64,000 bases of DNA from Candidatus Opimibacter skivensis. Lineage in GTDB: Bacteria; Bacteroidota; Bacteroidia; Chitinophagales; Saprospiraceae. Both the position numbers and the translations under genes were made by a program. Position 1 is the stretch's first letter; each line of letters begins with the position of its first letter. The notes beneath the pieces were generated by a model. It did no database searches, was not told where the DNA came from, and worked only from the letters and a program-made list of their open reading frames with translations. This document shows, piece after piece, positions 1 to 8,869 of the stretch. The DNA lies in contig JADKHH010000025.1 of the NCBI GenBank assembly GCA_016721905.1, positions 61,001-125,000 on the forward strand, read 5' to 3'.

Positions 1-321
1 AGTAATCCACCCGTTGGCCAGAACGCCTTCTATAAATGGGAATCTCAAAACAAGCGCATGGGAACCGGTACGCTCACACTCTCCAGCGTAACCATGAATG
101 AAGAGATCGTCACCTCTATGGACTTTGGAGGCAAAGACACCGGAAGTTCCAAATTCCAGTTTACCCACAAGGGAGATAATATAGAAGTCACCTGGACCAT
201 GAATGAGGAAGTAGGTATGCTTCCCTGGAATAAATACTTCGGCCTGATGATGCGCGGCGAACTCAAGAAGCAATTCGACAACGGCCTGAAGGGCCTCAAG
301 TTTTACGCCGAAAAAAGCTAA
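1..321 (+). CDS. SRPBCC-family protein, C-terminal fragment
   Basis: The reading frame is open from the first base of the window, so the N-terminus lies outside and only about 106 residues are visible. The visible part has the alternating strand pattern and the final long helix ('LKKQFDNGLKGLKFYAEKS') typical of SRPBCC/polyketide-cyclase-like proteins, which form a helix-grip fold that binds hydrophobic ligands. No signal peptide can be judged. A membrane protein of the DUF1761 family follows on the same strand after 57 bases. The family assignment rests on overall pattern, with no catalytic motif to confirm it, so the ligand and role are unknown. Confidence 0.6.
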   Translation, partial: SNPPVGQNAFYKWESQNKRMGTGTLTLSSVTMNEEIVTSMDFGGKDTGSSKFQFTHKGDNIEVTWTMNEEVGMLPWNKYFGLMMRGELKKQFDNGLKGLKFYAEKS

Positions 322-378
322 CCTCCTAACCCTAACCTCCTAAGCATCTAATCTTCTAACCATTTAATCTCACCACGT

Positions 379-822
379 ATGCCTCAACCTAATTTACTCG
401 CTATTGTCATTGCAGCCCTGATCCCTATGTTTATGGGCTTTATCTACTATCATCCTAAGGTCTTCGGAAAGGTCTGGATGGATTCCCTCGGATTAAAAGA
501 AGAGGATCTGAAGAAGGGAAATATGGGTGCCATCATGGGTATATCCCTGGTGATGTCTGTTCTCCTATCCTTTTTTATGCTCGTCAATGTTGACGGCCCA
601 GGTCAGGAAGGCGAATTTGATACCTTCAAGCACGGTGTATTCCACGGTGTATTGGTTGGCTTCATGGTAGCCATGCCCGTACTGGTCACCAATGGCCTCT
701 TTGAAAGAAAGAATCTGAAAAACCTGGCTATCAATACCCTCTACTGGATCATCACGATTGGCCTGATGGGTGGCGTTATTGATATGCTAAATCATTGGCC
801 AAACGAAGCGCCCGCGATGTAA
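379..822 (+). CDS. DUF1761 family membrane protein
   Basis: This 147-aa protein has four hydrophobic segments (about residues 5-25, 48-68, 88-108 and 118-138) and a 'FIYYHPKVFGKVWM' stretch after the first helix, both of which resemble the DUF1761 family of small bacterial membrane proteins. The family has no established function. It follows the SRPBCC fragment on the same strand across a short gap made of degenerate cctaacc words. Start: an ATG at 379 directly precedes the first helix and no earlier in-frame ATG is visible. Confidence 0.7.
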   Translation: MPQPNLLAIVIAALIPMFMGFIYYHPKVFGKVWMDSLGLKEEDLKKGNMGAIMGISLVMSVLLSFFMLVNVDGPGQEGEFDTFKHGVFHGVLVGFMVAMPVLVTNGLFERKNLKNLAINTLYWIITIGLMGGVIDMLNHWPNEAPAM

Positions 823-840
823 TCGGCGCACTAAGCTGAC

Positions 841-1014
841 GCTTGTTGATAAGTTGATGGGTTGATCTGTTGATGGGTTGATCTGTTGATGTATTGTGGT
901 TATTGGAGCGAAGCTCCATAACACTGCACTACTCACGCCTCACGTCTCACGACTGACGTCTAACGATATCACTCACAACTCACAACTCACAACTCACTTT
1001 TCACTCTTCACTTT
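841..1014. repeat. Intergenic degenerate tandem words
   Basis: The gap between the DUF1761 gene and trhO consists mostly of short repeated words. A 'gttgatgg/ctgttgatg' block (about 845-890) is followed by a small hairpin (ggagc-gaa-gctcc near 905-917), then 'actcacaact' and 'ttttcactcttcac' words that run into the 3' end of trhO. An open frame crosses the block but shows no protein-like composition. Similar but different word blocks fill many other gaps of the window. Confidence 0.7.
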
Positions 1015-2049
1015 TCACTTTTCGTTTAAAAGTAACCCAGGTTTTGCTTTCGAATACTTACTCCCATTAAACACCCGCTGCCTCCGCTGTATCCGCCGCT
1101 CTTCTCTTGATAGCGCACTGAAATCACTGCATTCGACTGTGCAGCAACCATGATATTTTTCCTTGCATTCAGGGCATTGGATGAAGAGGATATGGCAGGC
1201 GTCATTAGCACAATTGGTATGATCATCTGATGGCTTACCACATTGATGACAGGTGGAAACTACATCATCAGAGATCCGTTCTCCGAGGCGTTCATCGAAT
1301 ACAAAGTTCTTGCCGAGAAACTTATTGGGTATTCCCATTTTTTCGGCTTGTCTGGCATATTCGATAATTCCACCATCCAGTTGATAAACATTTTTATAGC
1401 CCCTGTATTTCATATACGCAGAAGCTTTTTCACAACGAATACCTCCGGTGCAATACATGACGACATGTTTCTCCTTGGCATCGCTGAGCATTTCTGCTAC
1501 CATCGGGAGTCCGTCACGAAATGTTTCCATCGGCGGCAGGATTGCTTTTTCGAAATGCCCGACTTCACTTTCATAATAGTTACGCATATCGACCACGATC
1601 GTATCCGGATCATCGGTGAGTTGATTGAACGCAGAGGCTGACAAATGAACTCCCCGATCGGTCACGTCAAACTGGGCATCATCGAGGCCGTCAGCGACTA
1701 TTTTTTCACGGACCTTGATAGCCAGGGTGAAGAATGACTTGCCATCATCTTCGACCGCTATATTGAGACGGATATTTCGTAGAAAAGGAATCGTGTCGAG
1801 ATATTGACGAAAAGCTTCCATGTGCTCAGTAGGGAGGGATATCTGGGCATTGACCCCTTCACTGGCTACATAAATCCGACCAAAGACACCCAGCTCATGC
1901 AGGCTGGCATAGAAGGCATCCCTGAAGGCATGTGGATCGGCCAGCCTGGTATACGCGTAAAATGATAGGGTAGTACGGGGTTTAGTTTCTAACTGGACCA
2001 GGTGCCGCAGCTCGTCACGGTTGACACGGTTGTGTAATAGCTTTCCCAT
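1015..2049 (-). CDS. trhO: tRNA uridine(34) hydroxylase, rhodanese family
   Basis: The 344-aa product closely follows the E. coli TrhO (YceA) pattern from end to end. It has an N-terminal acylphosphatase-like domain ('VFGRIYVASEGVNAQIS', about residues 55-75), a central rhodanese domain with the active-site loop 'YCTGGIRCEKA' (about 195-210) and a C-terminal cysteine-rich zinc-binding-like part ('CHQCGKPSDDHTNC' and 'CCTVEC'). TrhO catalyses prephenate-independent, oxygen-dependent 5-hydroxylation of uridine 34 in certain tRNAs. The ATG at 2049 is preferred over a TTG three codons earlier. A TATCTTTG box lies just upstream. The gene stands alone, and its 3' end is embedded in a tandem-word repeat. 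Confidence 0.92.
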   Translation of the reverse strand: MGKLLHNRVNRDELRHLVQLETKPRTTLSFYAYTRLADPHAFRDAFYASLHELGVFGRIYVASEGVNAQISLPTEHMEAFRQYLDTIPFLRNIRLNIAVEDDGKSFFTLAIKVREKIVADGLDDAQFDVTDRGVHLSASAFNQLTDDPDTIVVDMRNYYESEVGHFEKAILPPMETFRDGLPMVAEMLSDAKEKHVVMYCTGGIRCEKASAYMKYRGYKNVYQLDGGIIEYARQAEKMGIPNKFLGKNFVFDERLGERISDDVVSTCHQCGKPSDDHTNCANDACHILFIQCPECKEKYHGCCTVECSDFSALSREERRIQRRQRVFNGSKYSKAKPGLLLNEK

Positions 2050-2069
2050 GATTTTCAAATATGTTGCCG

Positions 2070-2077
2070 CAAAGATA
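2070..2077 (-). promoter_or_regulatory. Putative -7 box of trhO
   Basis: Read on the minus strand this is TATCTTTG, an exact match to the Bacteroidota -7 consensus TAnnTTTG, 20 bases upstream of the trhO ATG. No convincing TTG lies at the usual -33 distance, so support is only moderate. Confidence 0.45.
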
Positions 2078-2669
2078 CTGAATGATCAAAACGGGAGCGA
2101 GCTCTTTAATTTAGGATTCTACGAGGCTCCAAACTCACTTCTTGAGGCTTTCAGCGTGGTTTAGTGACCAAATCTATGGGCTGTAGAGGTTCGACTCCCT
2201 GATTTTTTATGTTTTCTATTTGCTAATACCTGATTTTCTGGGTAAAAATATTTATATCAATATGTAACTCGTTTAAAACGAGATTTCTATGTCTGGTCAC
2301 CAAGCTTTTAAAGGCTAAAATGGCTTAGTCTCATTCAAATAAATAGAAGCAACCTGAATAAATTTTGATTAAAATACTATAAATCAGTTGTTTGTACAGG
2401 AGTTAATTACAGATATGTAAATGGCTAACAGGCAATATTTTAATTTTGAATTTTTCACTTTGGGGCGTATAAAAATTGGTTTTGAGAACTTTTTGACATA
2501 TAATTTCATTTTTAGAAGGCAAAAACGGGCTTATTATTGAAGCGATAGCAAGTATTAGGTTCATTCATGTAAATTTGCGGCGTTTTTAGGCGTTGGGTCT
2601 GCACATCAGGATCTCCGCCTTGGACAAAGCTCTGAAAACCACATTTTAATTTTTTAAAACAGAGAGGTT
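2078..2669. other. Long AT-rich noncoding gap
   Basis: This stretch of almost 600 bases between divergently oriented trhO and the DksA-like gene has no plausible ORF and no word repeats. It contains an isolated tRNA T-loop-like string (ggttcgactcc, about 2188) without a convincing arm. Near its right end is TAAATTTG (2570-2577), which matches the Bacteroidota -7 box and could serve the gene starting at 2670, though no -33 TTG is spaced correctly. A small RNA cannot be excluded. Confidence 0.5.
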
Positions 2670-3905
2670 ATGGCCACTCAGAAAAGTACCAAATCAGTAA
2701 AGCCGGCACCAGCTAAAGCAAAGCCGTCCAAAAGTGCTGCCCCTAAGAAGGTAGCTCCAAAGGCACCAGTAAAAGCCAAAGCCACGGTCAAACCAGCTCC
2801 GGCTGCAAAAGCTAAAAAGCCCGCCCCAGCTCCTAAGAAGGCAGTTTCCGCAAAATCCAAAGTAGCGGCTAAGCCCAAAGTCGTAGCCAAAGCCAAGCCT
2901 GTTCAAAAGCCTAAACCGGCAGCCCCAAAAGCAAAAGCTCCGGCTAAGCCAGTCGCCAAAGCAAAACCAGTCATTAAAAAGGTAGTAAAACCTGCACCCA
3001 AACCAGTCGCCAAGAAGGTGGAAGCCAAAAAACCGGCACCTAAACCTCCTGTCAAGGCTGTTGTTGCTCCGAAAGCTAAAGTTTCCGCAGCAACTCCGGT
3101 TTCCAAACCAAAAGTTGTTGTTGCTCAGAAAGCACCCAAGGCAGCTCCTGTAGCTGCAACAGGGTCTCCTTCCAGAAAGCCGGTTGCACCAAAAGCAGTG
3201 CCGCAGGTCGTAGCCAAAGCACAACCTAAAGCACCAATCGTAGCTCCGGTGGCCAAGCCAGTTGCCCAGGTACCTAAAAAGATCGAACCAAAGGCAGTAG
3301 TGAGTAAACCAGTAGTGGTTTCTAAGCCAACTACGTCAGTTCCTTCATCAGGGTCAAAGGTTACAGATAAGACCGGAAAGCCATCAGTGAGCACCAATAC
3401 ACCAGCTGCAAAGCCGGTGGAGCATAAAAAACCTGAAGAAAAAATCCACAAGCCATTTGCTGCACCTGTAGTAAAGCAAACCGAAAAAATGTCAGAGAAA
3501 AAAGAAATCAGACCGGTGGGAGGAACCACAATCACAGAAGAACCACAAAAATCAAGATACAGCGACAAGGAACTTGAGGAGTTTGATCAGCTTATCGATC
3601 AGAAACTGATTGTGGCCAGGGAGCAACTCGAGTTTTATCTCAAGCAACTTGAGGATATGGCCGAAAACCCTGACAACAAAATCAAGGGACTCGATGACGG
3701 CCTGAGCAGCCTGGAAAGTGAGCGCGTCAGCTCGATGGCTTCACGCCAGCAAAAGCTGATTCAACACCTGGAGAACGCTAAAATCAGGATCAAGAATAAG
3801 GTTTATGGAATCTGCAGGGAAACAGGCAAGCTCATTTCCAAGGAAAGACTTCGTGCCGTGCCACATGCTACGCTGTCCATTGAAGCCAAACAGGCCCAGA
3901 ATTAA
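2670..3905 (+). CDS. Histone-H1-like Lys/Ala/Pro tail fused to DksA/TraR-family domain
   Basis: The 411-aa protein has two parts. Residues 1 to about 290 are low-complexity Lys/Ala/Pro/Val with repeated 'PKAPVKAKA'-type motifs, like the C-terminal tails of histone H1, AlgP or bacterial Hc proteins. Residues about 295-411 form a DksA/TraR-like module: a coiled-coil pair ('EEFDQLIDQKLIVAREQLEF' onward) and the conserved end 'YGICRETGKLISKERLRAVP'. The usual C4 zinc finger is reduced to one cysteine, as is common in Bacteroidota members. DksA-type proteins bind RNA polymerase through the secondary channel. The basic tail suggests DNA or RNA binding. A TAAATTTG box lies 93 bases upstream, and lspA follows on the same strand after 109 bases. 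Confidence 0.8.
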   Translation: MATQKSTKSVKPAPAKAKPSKSAAPKKVAPKAPVKAKATVKPAPAAKAKKPAPAPKKAVSAKSKVAAKPKVVAKAKPVQKPKPAAPKAKAPAKPVAKAKPVIKKVVKPAPKPVAKKVEAKKPAPKPPVKAVVAPKAKVSAATPVSKPKVVVAQKAPKAAPVAATGSPSRKPVAPKAVPQVVAKAQPKAPIVAPVAKPVAQVPKKIEPKAVVSKPVVVSKPTTSVPSSGSKVTDKTGKPSVSTNTPAAKPVEHKKPEEKIHKPFAAPVVKQTEKMSEKKEIRPVGGTTITEEPQKSRYSDKELEEFDQLIDQKLIVAREQLEFYLKQLEDMAENPDNKIKGLDDGLSSLESERVSSMASRQQKLIQHLENAKIRIKNKVYGICRETGKLISKERLRAVPHATLSIEAKQAQN

Positions 3906-4014
3906 TTTAACCAGAACTGATTTCCATATCGTAGAAACCATCAGGACCATTTCTTTAAAAGGGAAAGGTCAGGAAGGATTTACGGATGGATGTTGTTTCT
4001 GCTAACGACTGTTT

Positions 4015-4686
4015 ATGTCAAATCGTACACGTGCGGTTTTTATCATCGTTTTCCTGGTGTTGCTCATTGACCAGACGCTCAAGATTTGGGTCAAAACCAA
4101 TATGGAGTATGGACAGGAATTTGGAATCCTCGGACTGAGTTGGGCCCGTATCCATTTTGTGGAGAATGAAGGTATGGCCTTTGGACTTTCCCTTGGAGGT
4201 AACTGGGGCAAACTCGCCTTGAGCGTATTCCGACTGATTGCCGTGGGATTCCTGATGTATATCATTCATACGCTCATCAAGACAAAAGAGACGTTTGGTG
4301 TTATTCTTTCCTTTTCCTTGATCCTCGCAGGAGCACTGGGCAACATCATCGATAGTGCTGTATATGGTTTGATTTTCTCAAACACGCCCTATCATGGTGG
4401 ATTGGCCACCTTGTTTCCAGCAGAAGGCGGATATGCTCCGTTCCTTTTTGGAAAAGTAGTAGATATGCTTTACTTCCCGCTGATTGACACGACACTTCCT
4501 CAGGGATTTCCTATCTGGGGTGGTGACCGGTTCCAGTTTTTCAGGCCTGTGTTTAATATATCTGATGCAGCCATTTCCACAGGTGTCCTCACCTTACTCG
4601 CATTCCATCGCCGGATATTCAAGTCAAAGCACGACCATGCCACTGACATGATGCCGGAAGGCAATTCAGACAAACCATTGGTATAA
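4015..4686 (+). CDS. lspA: Lipoprotein signal peptidase (signal peptidase II)
   Basis: The 223-aa protein has four membrane segments and the two catalytic aspartate regions of signal peptidase II: 'GNIIDSAVYG' (about residues 119-128) and 'VFNISDAAIS' (about 180-189). It removes signal peptides from diacylglyceryl-prolipoproteins, many of which occur in this window. It is longer than the ~165 aa of E. coli LspA because of an insert between the catalytic motifs (about 129-178, containing 'TLFPAEGGYAPF'), which is usual in Bacteroidota. It lies downstream of the DksA-like gene on the same strand, an arrangement consistent with a shared transcript. Confidence 0.93.
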   Translation: MSNRTRAVFIIVFLVLLIDQTLKIWVKTNMEYGQEFGILGLSWARIHFVENEGMAFGLSLGGNWGKLALSVFRLIAVGFLMYIIHTLIKTKETFGVILSFSLILAGALGNIIDSAVYGLIFSNTPYHGGLATLFPAEGGYAPFLFGKVVDMLYFPLIDTTLPQGFPIWGGDRFQFFRPVFNISDAAISTGVLTLLAFHRRIFKSKHDHATDMMPEGNSDKPLV

Positions 4687-4919
4687 ACACCAGGTAATTT
4701 TCACTCTTACCAGACTATAGCATGCAGCAGATCGCGGGTAAACGGGTTACCTGTTGTGTGATCGTGATATCCTGGCATGTAGTTTGGGCCTGTGATACAG
4801 ATATTGGAAAACAGAATTGTCTTTAGGATCTGGACAAACGTCTAGTCCAGGGAAGGCCCTGAAGAGGAAAAATTTTGGGATGGGAATAGTGGTAATCGTT
4901 TTTGCTGATAGACCCCGGC

Positions 4920-5225
4920 TTACTTACACATAAATCGGTTGATGGCTTTCACAGCGTTGCTTACGCGTTGATAATCGATAGTATAGTGCATATACTTACC
5001 ATCTTTGTCAGCGACCAACACACCAGCATTCTTCAGTATCCGAAGGTGCTGTGAAGCGATGGATTGCTCAATCTTGAGGGTGTTGTAGATCTGATTCACC
5101 TGGATGTTCTTATTCTGATCCAGAAATTCAAGAATCTTTAAACGGAGTGGGTGCGCTAAAGCTCGCATAAGTTCCGTAGACACCGTGAGCTTTTCCTGCT
5201 GAAAGGTGACCTTAGTCCTTTTCAT
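4920..5225 (-). CDS. ArsR-type winged-helix transcriptional regulator (copy 1)
   Basis: This 101-aa protein has an ArsR-type winged helix. The recognition region is 'LKIEQSIASQHLRILKNAGV' (about residues 49-68) and the wing follows as 'VADKDGKYMHYTI'. The metal-binding cysteine pair of classical ArsR/SmtB repressors (ELCVCDL motif) is absent; 'IQVNQIYNTL' occupies that position. It is therefore likely a metal-independent repressor with an unknown signal. A paralogue lies 220 bases upstream in the same orientation, and the two probably arose by duplication. Confidence 0.85.
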   Translation of the reverse strand: MKRTKVTFQQEKLTVSTELMRALAHPLRLKILEFLDQNKNIQVNQIYNTLKIEQSIASQHLRILKNAGVLVADKDGKYMHYTIDYQRVSNAVKAINRFMCK

Positions 5226-5445
5226 ACATTTCCTTATTTTGAGTTAAACCTTAGCAACAAATTTGCAATTAAGATTTGACTCAACCAAATGATATTACAA
5301 AAAAAATACATTTGTAAACCTATGGCTGTCACAGGATGTATGCTAAATGTCTGATTATTAATGAAATGTAAAAAAATGGGGGGACAAAATATTTTTTTAA
5401 ACCTCACATTATCAACCCCTTAAAGGGGCTACCTAAAGCAAAGAT

Positions 5446-5784
5446 TTAGCCGGCTAGCTCCTCGACCAGCTTGGATATCTGGTTGAGCCTGTCTTTGTCC
5501 AGGGAATAGTAAATGAATTTACCCTGGCGTTCGGTCAGAACGACTCCGGCACGGCGAAGAATAGCCAGGTGCTGGGAAGCAACGGACTGTTCAAGGCGCA
5601 GTTTAATGTAAATATCAGTTACAGTCATGGTGGCATGTTCTTCTAACAGATCAATCACACGTTGTCTTAATTTGTGATTAACTGCCCGAAGGACAAGCAC
5701 AGCTTTTCTGAGATCAGCATAGTTCAATTCTATTTCGCTGGTCCCTTTACGTAAACTTACAATTTCAGTCTTCTTTTTCATCAT
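5446..5784 (-). CDS. ArsR-type winged-helix transcriptional regulator (copy 2)
   Basis: This 112-aa protein is a paralogue of the regulator at 4920-5225. It shows the recognition helix 'LRLEQSVASQHLAILRRAGV', the wing 'LTERQGKFIYYSLD' and a C-terminal dimerisation helix. It too lacks the ArsR metal-site cysteines. A hairpin (cccctt-aaagggg, about 5416-5428) followed on the minus strand by an A/T run lies just beyond its stop and could end transcription before the first copy. The flanking gaps of about 180-220 bases are AT-rich and may carry autoregulatory operators, but no clear inverted repeat was picked out. Confidence 0.85.
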   Translation of the reverse strand: MMKKKTEIVSLRKGTSEIELNYADLRKAVLVLRAVNHKLRQRVIDLLEEHATMTVTDIYIKLRLEQSVASQHLAILRRAGVVLTERQGKFIYYSLDKDRLNQISKLVEELAG

Positions 5785-5961
5785 GAGCGAGATTATTCGG
5801 ATTCATGTATGATTTATCATAAACCGTACCATATTAATTTTAACAATGGTTAAGTGACTGATATTCATAATAATATGTTATGCATTTGATTTATATACAA
5901 ATGCTTTTTCATATTTAATCCATTCAGGTGCTGACCCGGATGAGCCCTTTTTACAGGAAAA

Positions 5962-6645
5962 TCAAGCTTTTTTAGGCTCCGTGATGTTGGGAGGCTTGAG
6001 ATAATGAGGGACAAAATGAAGGGGATCTTCGAAATTACCCTTCATAAAGGAGTCTACTGCCAGGGCAACCATATGCCTGGCGCTGCATATTATAGTAGTA
6101 TCGACCCGTAGCCCCGGAGCAAAGTTTGCGAGGTCCCCGATTTTTAAGGACCCATCCCCACAGCTCACGATCATCCCGCTGACCGGGATCCCATGGGTAA
6201 AAAACTCCTCCGTAAGGATCGCCGACGAAACAGACAGTACTTCCTCTAAGGAACGGTTATATATAGCTGTATATACCTCACGTCTCCTCGCATCGATCAT
6301 CGGTAGGGCAAATTCAGCCTCCGGATGTAGATCAAATGCTGCTTGGGCAAGAGCCTGGAGAGTTGGAATAGCAATCAATGGCTTCCCCAGACTATAGGCC
6401 ATAGCCTTTGCTGTCGCGCTACCCACTCTTAATCCTGTGTAGGAGCCTGGGCCAGAACAAACAGCTATGGCATCCAGATCAGCCGGCCTGATAGAAGCAG
6501 ATTGCAGGAGTCTTTCAATAGTCGGGGCAAGTAGCGCCGCATGGTTCATGCCATCCTGCAAATCAATGGCATCCAACACAGACTTTCCTTTACTCAGGGC
6601 GACCGAGCAAACTATGGTGGATGTCTCAATATGAAGAATATACAT
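5962..6645 (-). CDS. tsaB: tRNA threonylcarbamoyladenosine biosynthesis protein TsaB
   Basis: The 227-aa protein opens with 'ILHIETSTIVCSVAL' and carries 'GPGSYTGLRVG' (about residues 64-74), the signature of TsaB. It is an ASKHA-fold protein that pairs with TsaD and TsaE to make t6A at position 37 of ANN-decoding tRNAs. The length is normal for the family. It follows the S41 protease gene on the same strand after 85 bases and could be cotranscribed with it. TsaD and TsaE genes are not in the window. Confidence 0.92.
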   Translation of the reverse strand: MYILHIETSTIVCSVALSKGKSVLDAIDLQDGMNHAALLAPTIERLLQSASIRPADLDAIAVCSGPGSYTGLRVGSATAKAMAYSLGKPLIAIPTLQALAQAAFDLHPEAEFALPMIDARRREVYTAIYNRSLEEVLSVSSAILTEEFFTHGIPVSGMIVSCGDGSLKIGDLANFAPGLRVDTTIICSARHMVALAVDSFMKGNFEDPLHFVPHYLKPPNITEPKKA

Positions 6646-6730
6646 AACTATTATATACGACTACGATCAGCCCGGAATCCAGCCAAGGCTGGGTTTAAGC
6701 TAAGTTTTTCCCTCCTGCTCAAAGAGTCTC

Positions 6731-8371
6731 TTACTTAACTTGCAGGATAGAGGTGTATTGTTGCGAGTTATTCAGCACCTTGATCGCTTCCGCAAGCTCA
6801 GGATCGTTTTTCAACTGATGCCTCACGAGTCCGGTTTCGAAATAATAACGGCTCAGGATCTCCCGTTCGATAGCCTGCAGGATCTCCTTTTCGTATTTAT
6901 TCACCTGAGTTGCCTTTTCTTTTTCGACAATGGTCTTTAGTTGATCTACATGGCTAGTCACTTCTGTGGAATACGATTCAGTGGAAGCTACATCCTTTAG
7001 TTTCTTTAATGCATCATCCGTTTCGGTCTCAAACTTGAAATCACTTTTATCGAGGAATGCCTTGAAAGAAGCAAAGTCCTTGTAGTGGAATGTCTCCAGC
7101 GATTCGATGCTGTCTTTTCCAATACAGTATTGGGTGACATAGTTGAAGATGATGTCCTGTTGCATCAGTTTCTTGACGATCAGCGGGCGTTGCTCCGCTG
7201 TCAGCGGGACATCAGGTTGCACGCCACCGCCATCCAGCACGGTCCGGCCAGCGCGGGTTTTAAACTTAGCCCGTTTGTCGTCAGTGATATGCACACGCTC
7301 ACCGTTTTTATATTCGACGGATTGTATGCATCTGCCACTTGGTATATAATATTTAGAAGTGGTCAGCTTCACTTTGGCATTGTAGCCGATATCAAAGGTG
7401 TTTTGTACCAGGCCCTTGCCATAGGAGAGCTGGCCGATGATTACACCACGGTCTAGATCTTGCATCACACCTGATACGATCTCAGAAGCCGAAGCTGAGT
7501 TTTCATCAATCAGCACGATAAGTTCAATCTCCGTATCCACAGGCTCTGTGCGGGTTTTATATTCCTGGTCAGCTTCCACAACCTTGCTGCGGGTGGTCAC
7601 GACGGTTTCTTCGGCGGGGATAAATACATTACATACATTGATAGCTTCTCTGAGAAGTCCACCACCATTGCCCCGAAGATCGAGGATGACACCTTTCAGG
7701 TCAGTGCTCTCTGTCTTGAGGTCCCTGAGTGCATTGGCCACATTGCGGCCAGCATCGCGGGTGAAGGTGGTCAGGGAGATATATCCTATGCCGGGCTCAA
7801 CCATCCCGGAGTAGGGCACATTTTTACCATCCATGCCTCCCCTGGTGATTTTGATATTCTTGATTTCGGTTTCGCCGGGTCTCACTACATCCAGGTTCAT
7901 TTCACTGCCTGGGATACCGCTGATGATATCCATCACGTCTTCTGCGGACCGTTTTTCGGTGGTTTCGCCATTCACAGCCTTGATCTGGTCGCCCACTTTG
8001 AGACCGGCTTCATGCGCCGGAGAGTCTTCGATAATGCCGCTGATCACCAGATCCAGCCCTATTTTCTTCACTTTCAGGCCGGAGGAGGCTTCACCTTCCT
8101 CATTCTTAAAGCGCCACCCTTCGATCTGGGATTCTGAAAAGTAGTTGGTAAACGGATCCAGGGTCGCCAGCATCGCATCGATCCCGACTTTCATCAATTG
8201 ATTGGGGTCAATTTCGTCTACATAGTTGGAATTGACCTCCTTATACATGTTACTGAAGATCTCCAGGTTCTTGATGATATCGAAATAGCGCTCTTTCTGC
8301 TGATAGGTAAACGCCATTCCCACGACCAGGACCAACCCTGTGATAGCACCCAATAAATACTTCCTCTTCAT
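6731..8371 (-). CDS. S41-family C-terminal processing peptidase (CtpA-like)
   Basis: The product of about 546 aa starts with a membrane anchor or signal segment ('KYLLGAITGLVLVVGMAF'). A PDZ domain follows (about residues 85-165, with 'GLKVGDQIKAVNGE'), then the S41 protease core with the catalytic serine in 'ENSASASEIVSG' and the general-base lysine in 'SYGKGLVQ'. The roughly 150-residue C-terminal helical tail is usual for Bacteroidota carboxy-terminal proteases. Such enzymes act in the periplasm on envelope protein tails. The ATG at 8371 is chosen because the ten residues before it in the longer frame (MYFYSHKPSV) precede a normal signal start. Confidence 0.92.
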   Translation of the reverse strand: MKRKYLLGAITGLVLVVGMAFTYQQKERYFDIIKNLEIFSNMYKEVNSNYVDEIDPNQLMKVGIDAMLATLDPFTNYFSESQIEGWRFKNEEGEASSGLKVKKIGLDLVISGIIEDSPAHEAGLKVGDQIKAVNGETTEKRSAEDVMDIISGIPGSEMNLDVVRPGETEIKNIKITRGGMDGKNVPYSGMVEPGIGYISLTTFTRDAGRNVANALRDLKTESTDLKGVILDLRGNGGGLLREAINVCNVFIPAEETVVTTRSKVVEADQEYKTRTEPVDTEIELIVLIDENSASASEIVSGVMQDLDRGVIIGQLSYGKGLVQNTFDIGYNAKVKLTTSKYYIPSGRCIQSVEYKNGERVHITDDKRAKFKTRAGRTVLDGGGVQPDVPLTAEQRPLIVKKLMQQDIIFNYVTQYCIGKDSIESLETFHYKDFASFKAFLDKSDFKFETETDDALKKLKDVASTESYSTEVTSHVDQLKTIVEKEKATQVNKYEKEILQAIEREILSRYYFETGLVRHQLKNDPELAEAIKVLNNSQQYTSILQVK

Positions 8372-8445
8372 AACACTCGGTTTGTGGCTGTAAAAGTACA
8401 TGCTTAAGTAAGAATGTATAACGTCAGGGTAGGGGTGGAAAGTTT

Positions 8446-8518
8446 ATGAGAGCGTGAGAGAGTGAGAGGTAAGAGGCGTGAGAGCGTGAGAAAGCGTGAG
8501 AACGTGAGACGCCAGACG
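8446..8518. repeat. Degenerate (gcgtgaga)n word block
   Basis: This gap is built of 'gagagcgtgagagagtgag'-type words and ends in 'gtgagacgccagacg'. The same word recurs inside the coding sequence at 25450-25482. It forms the left edge of the first tandem unit of the triplicated module. Confidence 0.75.
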
Positions 8519-8798
8519 TGTTATGTTCGTTTTTGCGCAGGCTCTGCCTACGGCCTGCGTTTGTTTTTTTTTAAAAAAACAAACGATGTCGGTAGCTTGT
8601 GGCTGCCGACGGATAAGGCATGGATGTCATGTTCTATTTTTGGAGCTGTAGCAGTAGCCTCCTGGCTACAGGTAAAAATCATTTGGCAACTTGTAAAAAG
8701 AAAAGTTGAGCGTAAGTTTACTTTCGTTCGAGTGATCGCAAGTTTAAACTTGCGATCACGAAAGCTTAAGTTTGCCTATGGATGGCTGCGCCATCCAT
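8519..8798. repeat. Multi-hairpin repeat element, copy A
   Basis: This ~280-bp element lies just beyond the stop of the first giant gene (minus strand). It is a chain of inverted repeats: a T-run/A-run palindrome with 'tttg...caaac' ends (about 8560-8584), 'gtcggtag...ctgccgac', 'gtagcctcctggctac', a 28-bp perfect palindrome at 8732-8759 centred on aagtttaaactt, and 'atggatgg-ctgcg-ccatccat' at 8778-8798. Related copies lie at 13863-14159, 19277-19395 and 24468-24769. It could act as terminator or 3' RNA structure, or as a non-autonomous mobile element. No flanking target duplication was identified. Confidence 0.75.
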
Positions 8799-8869
8799 AC
8801 AAATGCGCTCCATTGCTCTACTTTTGCCCCTGCGGCCCTATCCTACTCCGCCTCAGCCTTAGCCTCAGC

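Noticed and set aside
896..1153. 85-codon plus-strand frame overlapping the end of trhO
   Set aside because: The translation reflects 'actcac' and 'ttcacttt' words and antisense trhO.
2170..2205. tRNA T-arm-like string ggttcgactcc, possible tRNA or tmRNA remnant
   Set aside because: The flanking bases do not form a proper five-pair T stem, no acceptor or anticodon arm is visible and no CCA end follows; kept only as a note in the gap entry.
2678..3568. Several long minus-strand frames opposite the Lys/Ala/Pro-rich gene
   Set aside because: They are low-complexity reflections of the repeat composition of the sense gene, without starts, signals or domains.
8446..8518. Possible CRISPR array in the word-repeat gaps
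   Set aside because: Repeat units are too short (6-12 bases), degenerate and without unique spacers of constant length, and no cas genes occur in the window.
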